From: Holosporales bacterium
Lineage (GTDB): Bacteria; Pseudomonadota; Alphaproteobacteria; Paracaedibacterales; UBA11393
Direction of reading: 5' to 3'
Length of the DNA stretch: 14,101 nucleotides
NCBI GenBank assembly: GCA_003542655.1
Contig: DPKF01000023.1
Span: 1,816 to 15,916 of the forward strand
Below are positions 7,277-13,700 of this stretch, one piece after another (positions within the stretch are counted from its first letter, which is position 1; every line of letters begins with the position of its first letter). The translations under genes and the position numbers were made by a program. The notes beneath the pieces were generated by a model, which searched no databases, was not told where the DNA came from, and saw only the letters and a program-made list of their open reading frames with translations.

Positions 7277-7662
7277 TATACGTTTGCTTGTTTTTCTTTG
7301 TAATCTTTAATGGCAGCTTTAATAGCATCTTCTGCTAAAATAGAGCAATGTATTTTGACTGGTGGTAAAACCAGCTCTTTGGCAATTTCTGTATTTTTAA
7401 TGGCTGACGCATCATCAATATTCTTGCCTTTAATCCATTCAGTGACCAAAGAAGATGATGCAATAGCAGATCCGCAACCAAAGGTTTTAAATTTTGCATC
7501 TTCAATAATACCTTCCTTACTTACTTTGATCTGTAACTTCATGACATCCCCGCATGCTGGTGCACCCACAAGCCCTGTACCAACTGTTTTGTCGTCTTTA
7601 TCTAATGTGCCAACATTTCGTGGATTTTCATAGTGGTCTATAACTTTATTACTGTATGCCAT
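7276..7662 (-). CDS. iscU: Iron-sulfur cluster assembly scaffold IscU
   Basis: Scaffold on which [2Fe-2S] and [4Fe-4S] clusters are assembled from IscS-derived sulfur. The 128 residues are the family length. The cluster ligands are Cys37 in GAPACGD with Asp39, Cys63 in FKTFGCGSAIASSS, and Cys106 in LPPVKIHCSILAEDA. The LPPVK segment (99-103) is the known contact for the HscA chaperone. It is kept here although hscA is not in the window, so a chaperone gene is expected elsewhere in the genome. Asp39 is the residue that controls cluster stability in the family. The ATG is preceded by AAAGGA eight bases upstream. It lies 24 bases downstream of iscS in the same operon. Confidence 0.97.
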   Translation of the reverse strand: MAYSNKVIDHYENPRNVGTLDKDDKTVGTGLVGAPACGDVMKLQIKVSKEGIIEDAKFKTFGCGSAIASSSLVTEWIKGKNIDDASAIKNTEIAKELVLPPVKIHCSILAEDAIKAAIKDYKEKQANV

Positions 7663-7670
7663 TTTTTTTG

Positions 7671-7676
7671 TCCTTT
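7671..7676 (-). promoter_or_regulatory. Strong ribosome binding site of iscU
   Basis: AAAGGA on the minus strand, eight bases before the iscU ATG, followed by a run of A. It suggests strong independent translation of the scaffold within the operon. Confidence 0.6.
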
Positions 7677-7686
7677 ACTCTTTCAA

Positions 7687-8901
7687 TTAGTGGGCAGCCC
7701 ACTGTATTTTACTGATATCAATGCCTTCTTGTGCCATGTCCCAAAGGGGGCTTAGTTTTCTTAATTTTTCCACGGTTTGCGTTATTTCCGTTAATGCTTG
7801 ATCAATTTCTTCTGCAGTTGTAAAGCGTCCTATGCCAAAGCGGATGGATGTATGTGCCATATCTTCACTCACACCAAGGGCGCTTAATACATAAGATGGT
7901 TCTAGTGATGCAGAAGTGCAAGCAGATCCTGATGAAACGGCTAAATTTTTTATGCCCATCATCATGCCTTCACCTTCAACGTAGGCAAAACTAATATTTA
8001 AATTGCCTGGGTAGCGGTTGTTTTCATCACCATTTAGATAAATTTCTTTTAAGGTTAGATTTAAACCTTCCCACAATTTTTTGCTTAATTTTGTAATGTG
8101 TGTTGTATCCTTTTGCATGTCTTCAAGGCCAATACGCGCTGCTTCACCAAGACCAACACATAGCGCAGGGGAGAGTGTGCCTGAACGCATGCCACGTTCT
8201 TGCCCGCCACCATGGATAATAGCTTTTAACCGCACGCGTGGTTTGCGGCGCACATATAAAGCCCCAATTCCTTTTGGGCCGTACGCTTTATGGCCGGAAA
8301 TACTGAGTAAATCAATGTTGAGTTCATTCACATCTAAGGGAATTTTGGTAAAGGCTTGTGCGGCATCTGTATGAAAAAATATTTTATTGGCGCGACAAAT
8401 TGTACCAATTTCTTTTAAGGGTTGAATAACACCAATTTCATTGTTAACTGCCATGATTGATACAAGAATTGTTTTTTCTGTAATGGCTGATTTTAGGTCA
8501 TCTAAATTAATTAATCCTTTATTATCTACAGGCAGATATGTAATGTGAAAGCCTTCTTCCTCTAGGTGACGACAGGTATCTAAAACGCATTTATGTTCTG
8601 TTGCAACAGTAATAATATGATTTTTGATATCACTTTTATAAAAACGCGCAACACCTTGAATGGCAATATTGTTAGATTCTGTTGCCCCACTTGTAAAGAT
8701 GATTTCTTTTGCATCCGCCTGAATGACGTTTGCAACGTTTACGCGTGCTTTTTCTACAGCATCTTCAGCTGTCCAACCATACATGTGGTTGCGTGAATGT
8801 GGGTTTCCAAAATGTTCAGTAAAATAAGGTAGCATTTTTGTCACAACACGAGGGTCGCAGGGTGTTGTTGCTTGGTAGTCAAGGTAGATTTGTTTATGCA
8901 T
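7687..8901 (-). CDS. iscS: Cysteine desulfurase IscS
   Basis: PLP enzyme that takes sulfur from cysteine as a persulfide and passes it to IscU and to other acceptors such as tRNA thiolation enzymes. The 404 residues match E. coli IscS in length and residue numbering. TSGATESNN is at 70-78, His103 is in ATEHK, the PLP aldimine Lys205 is in [10 protein letters not shown], and the [13 protein letters not shown] segment starts at 230. The active-site loop [14 protein letters not shown] carries Cys328. The C-terminal tail ending [18 protein letters not shown] is the IscS-type end that binds IscU, which separates this copy from NifS/SufS types. A ribosome site AGGGA lies just before the ATG. It is third in the isc operon, 24 bases from the neighbours on both sides. 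This is the main desulfurase of the operon. Confidence 0.97.
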   Translation of the reverse strand: MHKQIYLDYQATTPCDPRVVTKMLPYFTEHFGNPHSRNHMYGWTAEDAVEKARVNVANVIQADAKEIIFTSGATESNNIAIQGVARFYKSDIKNHIITVATEHKCVLDTCRHLEEEGFHITYLPVDNKGLINLDDLKSAITEKTILVSIMAVNNEIGVIQPLKEIGTICRANKIFFHTDAAQAFTKIPLDVNELNIDLLSISGHKAYGPKGIGALYVRRKPRVRLKAIIHGGGQERGMRSGTLSPALCVGLGEAARIGLEDMQKDTTHITKLSKKLWEGLNLTLKEIYLNGDENNRYPGNLNISFAYVEGEGMMMGIKNLAVSSGSACTSASLEPSYVLSALGVSEDMAHTSIRFGIGRFTTAEEIDQALTEITQTVEKLRKLSPLWDMAQEGIDISKIQWAAH

Positions 8902-8925
8902 TCTATTCCCTATTTTTAGTCAAAG

Positions 8926-10230
8926 TTATGAGGTCGCGTTAACGGTTGAGCTTATTCGGTGCGTGCGCTTGTGATGAGGGCGCTTTTTAAAAGATGGTTG
9001 CTCTTTTGCAATATTTGTACAGTATGATTTTAATATGCTCAGCATTCTACCCGTAGATTTATTAGAATTGTGAGGAATAGATGTGTTGTTGTATTCATTG
9101 ATTTCAACGCTATTGATGTCGCTGTTTATTATCATATTGTCCGAGCAGCTAAGATATATCTTTTTCCAGACGCTAATAAAACGATCAATGTCTTGCTTAG
9201 TTGTGTCGGGGGAAAGGCTTACGCGCAGCCCAGAATTGGCGACCGTATCACTATAGCCCATGCCTTTTAGTGTATGGGATGTTTTGACTGTTCCTGAAGA
9301 ACAAGCAGACCCAGCGCTGACACAAATATTATTTAAGTCAAAGCTCATGACTTGTGTTGCACTATTTACATTGGGCATGGTTAGTAAACTGGTATTTGGA
9401 ATGCGCTTTTCGGATCTTCCAAAAATGATGCTTAAGGGGGAAATTGCTAAAATTTGCAACTCTAAATAATCACGCAATTTTTTTGCCTGTGACCAGTCCT
9501 CATCTAGTGCTTCTTGAATAACAGCCTTTAAAGATAAAATACCCAAAAGGTTGGCTGTTCCAGGTCTGTAAGAACGTTCTTGTCCGCCACCGTTCATAAG
9601 TGGCGGTACGGGGGTTTCAGGGTTGATGACCAAAATTCCAATACCCGTTGTGGCACCAATTTTATGTCCTGAAAATGAAATGAAATCAAATGAATTCCAA
9701 TTAAAATGCGTGCGGCCCAATGCTTGTGTCGCATCTGTGTGCAAAAAAACGGAAAATTTTTGTGTAAGTTCCCGGATTTTTTCCATGGGCTGAATAACGC
9801 CTGTTTCATTGTGTGCGGCTATAATGCTGACTAAGGTTGGCTCATCTGTTTCTAACAGAAGCTGTTCTAGATGTTCTAAGTCAATGATGCCCGAATTTGT
9901 GACACGACAAGTAACTGCATCATCACGCACTTTATAGACAGAACTATGTTCAATAGCAGATATAATCACACGTCCTTTAAAGTTTTTTAAGACGATGTTA
10001 TTTGATTCTGTTGCCCCGCTTGTGAAAATGATACGTCTTGATTCTATTTTTAAGGCATGGGCAATTGTTTCACGGCTATTTTCGATGAGGCGCCTGATAG
10101 CATTGCCACTTGAATGGACTGCAGAAGGGTTCCCGCAAAGTTCAAATCCTTGAACCAGTTCTTGACGGGCAGAGTAACGTAGTGGACGTGTTGCATTATA
10201 ATCCAGATAAATTTTCTCTTGGGTGCTCAT
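8926..10230 (-). CDS. Second cysteine desulfurase (NifS/IscS-like) with C-terminal extension
   Basis: PLP-dependent class V aminotransferase fold related to IscS/NifS. Motifs: IYLDYNATRP near residue 7, TSGATESNN at 70-78, His95 in AIEHSS, Lys190 for PLP in SGHKIGATTG, NGGGQERSYRPGT at 213-225, and Cys310 in SAGSACSSGTVKTSH. All catalytic residues are kept, so it should be active. It is more divergent than the following iscS. A comparable desulfurase lies between iscR and iscS in Rickettsiales (spl1 type) and related alphaproteobacteria. The enzyme core ends near residue 362; then comes an unusual tail to 434, first Asn/Ser-rich (366-395) and then basic with His (FKKRPHHKRTHR at 414-425). The ATG overlaps the iscR stop by 4 bases (ATGA) and has a strong AGGAG seven bases upstream. 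Whether it serves IscU or another acceptor is unknown. Confidence 0.9.
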   Translation of the reverse strand: MSTQEKIYLDYNATRPLRYSARQELVQGFELCGNPSAVHSSGNAIRRLIENSRETIAHALKIESRRIIFTSGATESNNIVLKNFKGRVIISAIEHSSVYKVRDDAVTCRVTNSGIIDLEHLEQLLLETDEPTLVSIIAAHNETGVIQPMEKIRELTQKFSVFLHTDATQALGRTHFNWNSFDFISFSGHKIGATTGIGILVINPETPVPPLMNGGGQERSYRPGTANLLGILSLKAVIQEALDEDWSQAKKLRDYLELQILAISPLSIIFGRSEKRIPNTSLLTMPNVNSATQVMSFDLNNICVSAGSACSSGTVKTSHTLKGMGYSDTVANSGLRVSLSPDTTKQDIDRFISVWKKIYLSCSDNMIINSDINSVEINEYNNTSIPHNSNKSTGRMLSILKSYCTNIAKEQPSFKKRPHHKRTHRISSTVNATS

Positions 10231-10694
10231 TCCTTGGCTCCTGTTTGTAGATTAGGTGTTATAAGCATACTGCTTAAATCTTTAATGCGACCACTAATAA
10301 GATCGTCTAGTGAAATATTACTTAAAATTGTTTTATTTATTTTTTCTAATTCACGCCACAGTTTATGCGTTAAGCAGACATACCCCCCCGGTAGGCAGCC
10401 ACCACTTCCTTTTTTGCAGCGTGTTATTTTTGTTGACGATTCAACGGCTTCAATAATATTAAATAGGGTAATTTCATGTGGTGCTTTTTTTAAATAGTAA
10501 CCGCCGTGAATGCCACGTTTGCTTTCGACAAGGTCGTTTAGTTTTAATTTGGAGAAAAGCTGTTCTAAGAAAGATATTGAAAGTGATTCTTCTTTTGATA
10601 GTGTTGATAAAGATGCTACGTGATCATTCCCCAAAGAAGCCAACTGCATCATGGCGGTTACAGCAACTTTAACATTTTCACCAAAAATGGCCAT
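10227..10694 (-). CDS. iscR: Rrf2-family iron-sulfur regulator IscR
   Basis: Transcription factor that binds a [2Fe-2S] cluster and, in the known family, represses isc genes when clusters are plentiful. The 155-residue product has an N-terminal winged helix, with the recognition region around SLSISFLEQLFSKLKLNDLVES (37-58) and the wing KRGIHGGYYL (59-68). The cluster ligands are Cys93, Cys100, Cys107 and His110 in the pattern C-x6-C-x6-C-x2-H; E. coli IscR has C-x5-C-x5-C-x2-H. I chose the ATG at 10694 because MAIFGENVKVAVTAMMQLA matches the normal N-terminus and AGAAGGA lies five bases upstream. A longer in-frame version from 10742 would add 16 unrelated residues. It is first in the isc operon and overlaps the next gene by 4 bases, so autoregulation is likely. 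Confidence 0.94.
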   Translation of the reverse strand: MAIFGENVKVAVTAMMQLASLGNDHVASLSTLSKEESLSISFLEQLFSKLKLNDLVESKRGIHGGYYLKKAPHEITLFNIIEAVESSTKITRCKKGSGGCLPGGYVCLTHKLWRELEKINKTILSNISLDDLISGRIKDLSSMLITPNLQTGAKE

Positions 10695-10741
10695 AGTGTT
10701 CCTTCTTAATGTTTGTGAACTTATGGTCGTTCTGTAAACCA

Positions 10742-10754
10742 TATTAAATTAGTA
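10742..10754 (-). promoter_or_regulatory. Candidate IscR operator upstream of iscR
   Basis: The minus-strand sequence TACTAATTTAATA lies 47 bases before the iscR ATG. It keeps the central ACTAATTTA of the E. coli type 1 IscR site core, recalled as GACT-AAWTT-AGTC, with one half-site degraded. It is centred where it could cover an isc promoter. Site preference of alphaproteobacterial IscR may differ, and in AT-rich DNA such a match can arise by chance. Confidence 0.35.
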
Positions 10755-10884
10755 AGATTTAAAAGGCTAGAACTTTTTTTAATATGCATCTTTGTTTAAC
10801 AATGTCTTGGATGTAAGTTTTTGTGTATTCATTCCTTGAATCCCGATGCCTCAACTTTATCTTACTTTCGCTTAAAGTTTTATA

Positions 10885-10900
10885 TTGTGTCAAGACACGA
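10885..10900. repeat. Short palindrome GTGTC-AA-GACAC
   Basis: Five perfectly paired bases on each side of AA, extended by one wobble and one more pair to 16 bases. It is among the few non-AT-rich blocks in this intergenic region. A two-base loop argues against an RNA hairpin and for a protein-binding operator; the binder is unknown. Confidence 0.4.
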
Positions 10901-10999
10901 ATAAAATATATTGAGTTTTCTTGTATGGTATATTTTGGACAAAACAGTATTTTAGCCACCAACAATCACTTTTTAATCCCGAATTAGGGTCCATACTTT

Positions 11000-11025
11000 A
11001 TACTAAGTATTGCCTATGTTAGTAT
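11000..11025. repeat. Dyad ATACTAA-N12-TTAGTAT upstream of lpxK
   Basis: A perfect 7-base inverted repeat with a 12-base spacer, ending 9 bases before the candidate lpxK -35 box. A smaller overlapping dyad, ATACTT-N6-AAGTAT, is at 10993-11010. Half-site spacing of about 19 bases centre to centre suits a dimeric regulator on two turns of DNA. Confidence 0.35.
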
Positions 11026-11034
11026 CTATATAAG

Positions 11035-11062
11035 TTTGTTCTATTTTTTATAAATATATAAT
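11035..11062 (+). promoter_or_regulatory. Candidate promoter of lpxK
   Basis: TTTGTT (11035-11040) and a perfect TATAAT (11057-11062) are 16 bases apart. Transcription would begin near 11069, just before the AGGG ribosome site (11073-11076) that lies ten bases ahead of the lpxK ATG, giving a leader of about 18 bases. Confidence 0.5.
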
Positions 11063-11086
11063 TCTTATATGTAGGGTACATATTAA

Positions 11087-12067
11087 ATGTTTAAGTCACC
11101 AAATTTTTGGAAAAAGAAAAGTTTTCTATCTTATATCTTGTTGCCTGTTGCGTGGCTTTATTTAAAGATATCCCGCCTAAAGATGCGCAGTGTTCATTCA
11201 TATAAATTATCTAAGCCCGTTATTTGTGTTGGTAATTTAGTAATGGGTGGGGCTGGAAAAACACCGACCGTTATCGCCTTGGTCGCGATGCTGAAAAAAA
11301 TGGGTCATACGCCGCATATTTTAAGCAGAGGGTATGGTGCTGTTATAAAGGGGATCAAAAAAGTTGATCCCGAACGGCATCATTATTTAGAAGTAGGTGA
11401 CGAACCCTTAATGCTGTCGCAATTTGCACCAACATGGGTGTGTCCAAATCGTATTCAAGCAGGGAAAGAGGCTATTAAAAATGGTGCTACTGTTTTAATT
11501 ATGGACGATGGCTTTCAAAATAAGGCGCTGGAGAAAGATTTAAATTTACTTGTTGTTGATTCTATTCAGGGGTTTGGTAATCAGGAAGTGTTTCCGGCAG
11601 GTCCTCTGCGAGAGCCTGTAAAATCTGGTCTACACAGAGCAGATGCTGTTTTTTTTATTGGTGGCGGCAATTCTACAGCACAAAAGGCATCAGCGCTTGG
11701 TGTTGATCATGCGTTTAAAGCTAGCTTTATAAATTTAACGGAGCCGGTGCAAAAAGGAGAACGTGTTTTAGCATTCTCTGGTATTGGCTATCCTGAAAAA
11801 TTTCAATTAACCTTGAAAAGGGCAGGGTACAAGCTTGTTGAATTTGCATCTTTTGCGGATCATTATCCTTATACAATTATCGATATGGAGCGTTTGTTAA
11901 AAGCTGCCGATATTAAAAAGGCGCAATTAATGACAACCTCAAAAGACTTTATTCGCATCCCAACACCCTATAAGGAAAATGTTAAAGTTTTTAAAATAAA
12001 CTTGCAATTTGAAGCGCCAGAGCAGGTTGAAGAACTTTTAGAAAGGGTCGTTCCCTTTAGAGAATAG
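11087..12067 (+). CDS. lpxK: Tetraacyldisaccharide 4'-kinase (lipid A biosynthesis)
   Basis: Adds the 4'-phosphate to the lipid A disaccharide precursor on the cytoplasmic face of the inner membrane, a late common step of lipopolysaccharide synthesis. The 326 residues are the family length. A hydrophobic N-terminal anchor lies at about 13-28. The P-loop VGNLVMGGAGKTPT (48-61) is followed by ILSRGYG (78-84), VGDEPLMLSQFAP (103-115), VLIMDDGFQN (136-145; the family acidic pair Asp140-Asp141), and EVFPAGPLREP (167-177). All catalytic motifs are intact. Its presence implies that the organism makes lipid A, unlike many strict intracellular Rickettsiales. The gene stands alone, with its own likely promoter, and converges on tdk with only two bases between the stop codons, leaving no room for a terminator between them. 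Confidence 0.96.
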   Translation: MFKSPNFWKKKSFLSYILLPVAWLYLKISRLKMRSVHSYKLSKPVICVGNLVMGGAGKTPTVIALVAMLKKMGHTPHILSRGYGAVIKGIKKVDPERHHYLEVGDEPLMLSQFAPTWVCPNRIQAGKEAIKNGATVLIMDDGFQNKALEKDLNLLVVDSIQGFGNQEVFPAGPLREPVKSGLHRADAVFFIGGGNSTAQKASALGVDHAFKASFINLTEPVQKGERVLAFSGIGYPEKFQLTLKRAGYKLVEFASFADHYPYTIIDMERLLKAADIKKAQLMTTSKDFIRIPTPYKENVKVFKINLQFEAPEQVEELLERVVPFRE

Positions 12068-12069
12068 GT

Positions 12070-12678
12070 TTAACTGTTTGCAGCCTTTAAGCCTGTTTTG
12101 TTGTACCCTGTGTTGCCTTCTTTATAGTGTTTGCGGCATAGGGAAATATAGCGATCATTGCCCCCAATTTCTATTTGGTTGCCATGATGAACGGGGCGTC
12201 CATTTTCATCAATTCGTGCGTTCATGATTGCTTTTGACCCACAGTGACAAATGGTTTTAATTTCAATCAATTCTTCAGCCCAGGCTAATAAATATTTGCT
12301 ACCTTCAAATGTTTCACCTAAAAAATCTGTGCGTAAGCCATATGTCAAAACCGGGTAACGCAACTCATCCACTACTTTACATAAATTTTCAACCTGGCTT
12401 TTTGATAAAAATTGCGCTTCATCTATTAAGATGCATTTTAAATTTTGTTTTTTTCTATTTTGGATATCGTTAAAAAAGTCAAAATTTTCATTAAAGGGGA
12501 TAGCTTTTGACGTTAAGCCCACGCGTGATTTTAATGTGCACACGCCACCCCTGTCATCAAAGGCGGGTATGTATAATAATGTATCCATGCCTCGTTCATT
12601 ATAGTTATAACTTGATTGCAGTAATGTGGTTGTTTTGCCAGCATTCATTGCAGCATAGTAAAAATATAATTTTGACAT
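12070..12678 (-). CDS. tdk: Thymidine kinase (type II, TK1-like)
   Basis: Phosphorylates thymidine to dTMP in the salvage pathway. I start at the ATG at 12678 because [17 protein letters not shown] lines up with the usual N-terminus of about 200-residue bacterial Tdk; an upstream GTG at 12693 would add five residues. The P-loop is MNAGKTT (11-17). The Walker B-like IDEAQFL (85-91) has the catalytic Glu87. The lasso and substrate region includes [17 protein letters not shown] (111-127). The zinc site is Cys144 and Cys146 in TICHCGSKA plus Cys181 and His184 in CRKHYKE. Neither start has a clear Shine-Dalgarno. The coding region starts 29 bases after the 3' end of tRNA-Asn on the same strand, so it may be read through from the tRNA promoter. 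It suggests use of thymidine from the surroundings or host. Confidence 0.94.
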   Translation of the reverse strand: MSKLYFYYAAMNAGKTTTLLQSSYNYNERGMDTLLYIPAFDDRGGVCTLKSRVGLTSKAIPFNENFDFFNDIQNRKKQNLKCILIDEAQFLSKSQVENLCKVVDELRYPVLTYGLRTDFLGETFEGSKYLLAWAEELIEIKTICHCGSKAIMNARIDENGRPVHHGNQIEIGGNDRYISLCRKHYKEGNTGYNKTGLKAANS

Positions 12679-12707
12679 TTTAAGGAAATACACATTAGAA
12701 AATAAAA

Positions 12708-12783
12708 TGGCTCCCCGAGACGGACTCGAACCGCCGACCTAGTGGTTAACAGCCACTTGCTCTACCAACTGAGCTATCGGGGA
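12708..12783 (-). tRNA. tRNA-Asn (anticodon GTT)
   Basis: On the minus strand the acceptor stem TCCCCGA (77-83 of the 12700 block) pairs perfectly with TCGGGGA. Discriminator G and an encoded CCA (12708-12710) follow. The anticodon stem AGTGG/CCACT encloses the loop CTGTTAA, with anticodon GTT at 12748-12750. The D arm TAGCTCAGTTGGTAGAGC and T arm GGCGGTTCGAGTCCGTC are canonical. The length is 76 bases with CCA. It decodes AAC and AAU codons. Confidence 0.97.
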
Positions 12784-12794
12784 ACACTCATTTA

Positions 12795-12824
12795 TTTTTA
12801 CCATAATTGATCTGCTGTTGTGAA
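12795..12824 (-). promoter_or_regulatory. Weak candidate promoter of tRNA-Asn (and possibly tdk)
   Basis: On the minus strand TTCACA (12819-12824) and TAAAAA (12795-12800) are 18 bases apart, 11 bases before the tRNA 5' end. The -10 match is poor, but the position is right for a tRNA promoter. Confidence 0.25.
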
Positions 12825-12835
12825 GAGAAAAAAGT

Positions 12836-12855
12836 GTAAAAAGCGAAGTTTTTAC
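12836..12855. repeat. Inverted repeat GTAAAAA-N6-TTTTTAC
   Basis: A perfect 7-base stem with a 6-base loop (GCGAAG on the plus strand, CTTCGC on the minus) in the 235-base region between the two divergent tRNA genes. The stem is almost all A:T, so a stable transcription terminator is unlikely; a protein site or chance is possible. I see no gene in the rest of this region. Confidence 0.35.
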
Positions 12856-12968
12856 GAAATAGATATTCAGTAGAGCTTTCTATATTTCATTGGCAGTGTA
12901 TGAATTATTTATTTTTCATAGCTTGACCTTGCGATGCAAAAATTTCATAGATTTCTTTCATTATTCGC

Positions 12969-12997
12969 TTGATATGAAAGATTAAATTGTCTAGAAT
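12969..12997 (+). promoter_or_regulatory. Near-consensus promoter of tRNA-Gly
   Basis: TTGATA (12969-12974) and TAGAAT (12992-12997) have the ideal 17-base spacing. The expected start is near 13004, about 15 bases before the mature tRNA 5' end at 13019. This is the clearest promoter in the window. Confidence 0.7.
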
Positions 12998-13018
12998 GGT
13001 TCTAACAGAAATGTTTTA

Positions 13019-13093
13019 GCGGGCGTAGCTCAGGGGTAGAGCACAACCTTGCCAAGGTTGGGGTCGAGGGTTCGAATCCCTTCGCCCGCTCCA
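13019..13093 (+). tRNA. tRNA-Gly (anticodon GCC)
   Basis: The acceptor stem GCGGGCG (13019-13025) pairs with CGCCCGC (13083-13089). Discriminator T and an encoded CCA follow. The anticodon stem CAACC/GGTTG holds the loop TTGCCAA, with anticodon GCC at 13051-13053. The D arm TAGCTCAGGGGTAGAGC and T arm GAGGGTTCGAATCCCTT are canonical. The length is 75 bases with CCA. It reads GGC and GGU glycine codons. Confidence 0.97.
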
Positions 13094-13150
13094 TTAATGA
13101 AATATTAAATTACGTGTTGTATACTAAAGTTGTAACGTTATTTATTCATT

Positions 13151-13612
13151 GTGGGTCTTGTTATAGTTAGCTCTCTTGCTTATTTTTTTAAACATCGTTT
13201 CCGTATAATGCTTTGTGGGTTTAGCCTTATGTTGTCTGTAGATTCTCATGCAGCTACAACAGACTCACCTAAAGATAAAAAAGAATTCATACAGCCGGAA
13301 AAGCCTTTATTAAAAATAAGTGAATTTAAAATTCCCATTTTTCATAGTTTTCACCCATATAAGACAGTTATAGTGAACTGCACATTAGAACTGACCGAAG
13401 ATAGTTGGTATGTTGCAAAATCTAATGTTCCCTATATTTACCACCATATGTTTGTCGATCTGTATTACGCGCTAAATTTTTTATGGCGCGCTCACAAGCC
13501 ACCCAATAAAGATGTTATAAAAAAGCGTTTGATGTTTGTTTATAATAAACATTTTGCAAATAAGTGGCCTATAAAAGACATATACGTACGAGAAGTTATA
13601 ATAAAAAAATAA
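13151..13612 (+). CDS. Exported or membrane-anchored protein, possibly FliL-like
   Basis: A 153-residue protein, not firmly assigned. The basic stretch KHRFR (14-18) followed by a hydrophobic segment and DSHAAT (31-36) looks like a long Sec signal peptide or anchor with cleavage after SHA. The mature part has a strand region near KISEFKIPIF (55-64) and KTVIVNCTLEL (71-81). The segment NVPYIYHHMFVDLYYAL (92-108) follows, then the end VIKKRLMFVYNKHF and PIKDIYVREVIIKK. This strand, then proline-led helix, then helix and final strand order recalls the periplasmic part of alphaproteobacterial FliL-like proteins, whose last strand often reads V-x-DVLFRE. That is a weak reading by eye. The start is GTG at 13151, the only in-frame start that includes KHRFR; no Shine-Dalgarno is visible. 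It lies 57 bases after tRNA-Gly and may share its transcript. Confidence 0.55.
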   Translation: MGLVIVSSLAYFFKHRFRIMLCGFSLMLSVDSHAATTDSPKDKKEFIQPEKPLLKISEFKIPIFHSFHPYKTVIVNCTLELTEDSWYVAKSNVPYIYHHMFVDLYYALNFLWRAHKPPNKDVIKKRLMFVYNKHFANKWPIKDIYVREVIIKK

Positions 13613-13700
13613 ATATTTTAGATGATTTTTATAATTTGAGATATTTTTTTTAACCACGCTTTTTTGCCGTATTGCGAAAAATTTAAAAAGCTTAATAACG

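Larger units (their letters stand above)
10695..11086. other. Divergent intergenic region between iscR and lpxK
   Basis: This 392-base, very AT-rich stretch has no convincing gene; the minus-strand open frame of 68 codons at 10759-10965 has no recognisable features. It should hold the isc operon promoter on the left and the lpxK promoter on the right. A short palindrome lies at 10885-10900 and a 7+7 dyad at 11000-11025. A weak plus-strand promoter (TTGTGT at 10885-10890, 16-base spacer, TATATT) coincides with the palindrome. I could not place a clear iscR promoter. Confidence 0.6.

Noticed and set aside
7310..7633. Plus-strand open frame opposite iscU
   Set aside because: Shadow of a strongly conserved minus-strand gene.
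10695..10742. Longer IscR starting at 10742
   Set aside because: The extra 16 residues do not match the family N-terminus, and the ATG at 10694 has AGAAGGA at a proper distance.
10759..10965. Minus-strand open frame of 68 codons in the iscR-lpxK intergenic region
   Set aside because: No recognisable family or signal, no ribosome site that I could find, and it would cover the region expected to hold the isc promoter.
12679..12693. GTG start of tdk at 12693
   Set aside because: It adds MYFLK before the conserved MSKLYFYY N-terminus; no ribosome site favours it. It cannot be fully excluded.
13613..13700. Terminator between the exported-protein gene and ubiE
   Set aside because: T-runs are present, but I find no GC-rich stem next to them.
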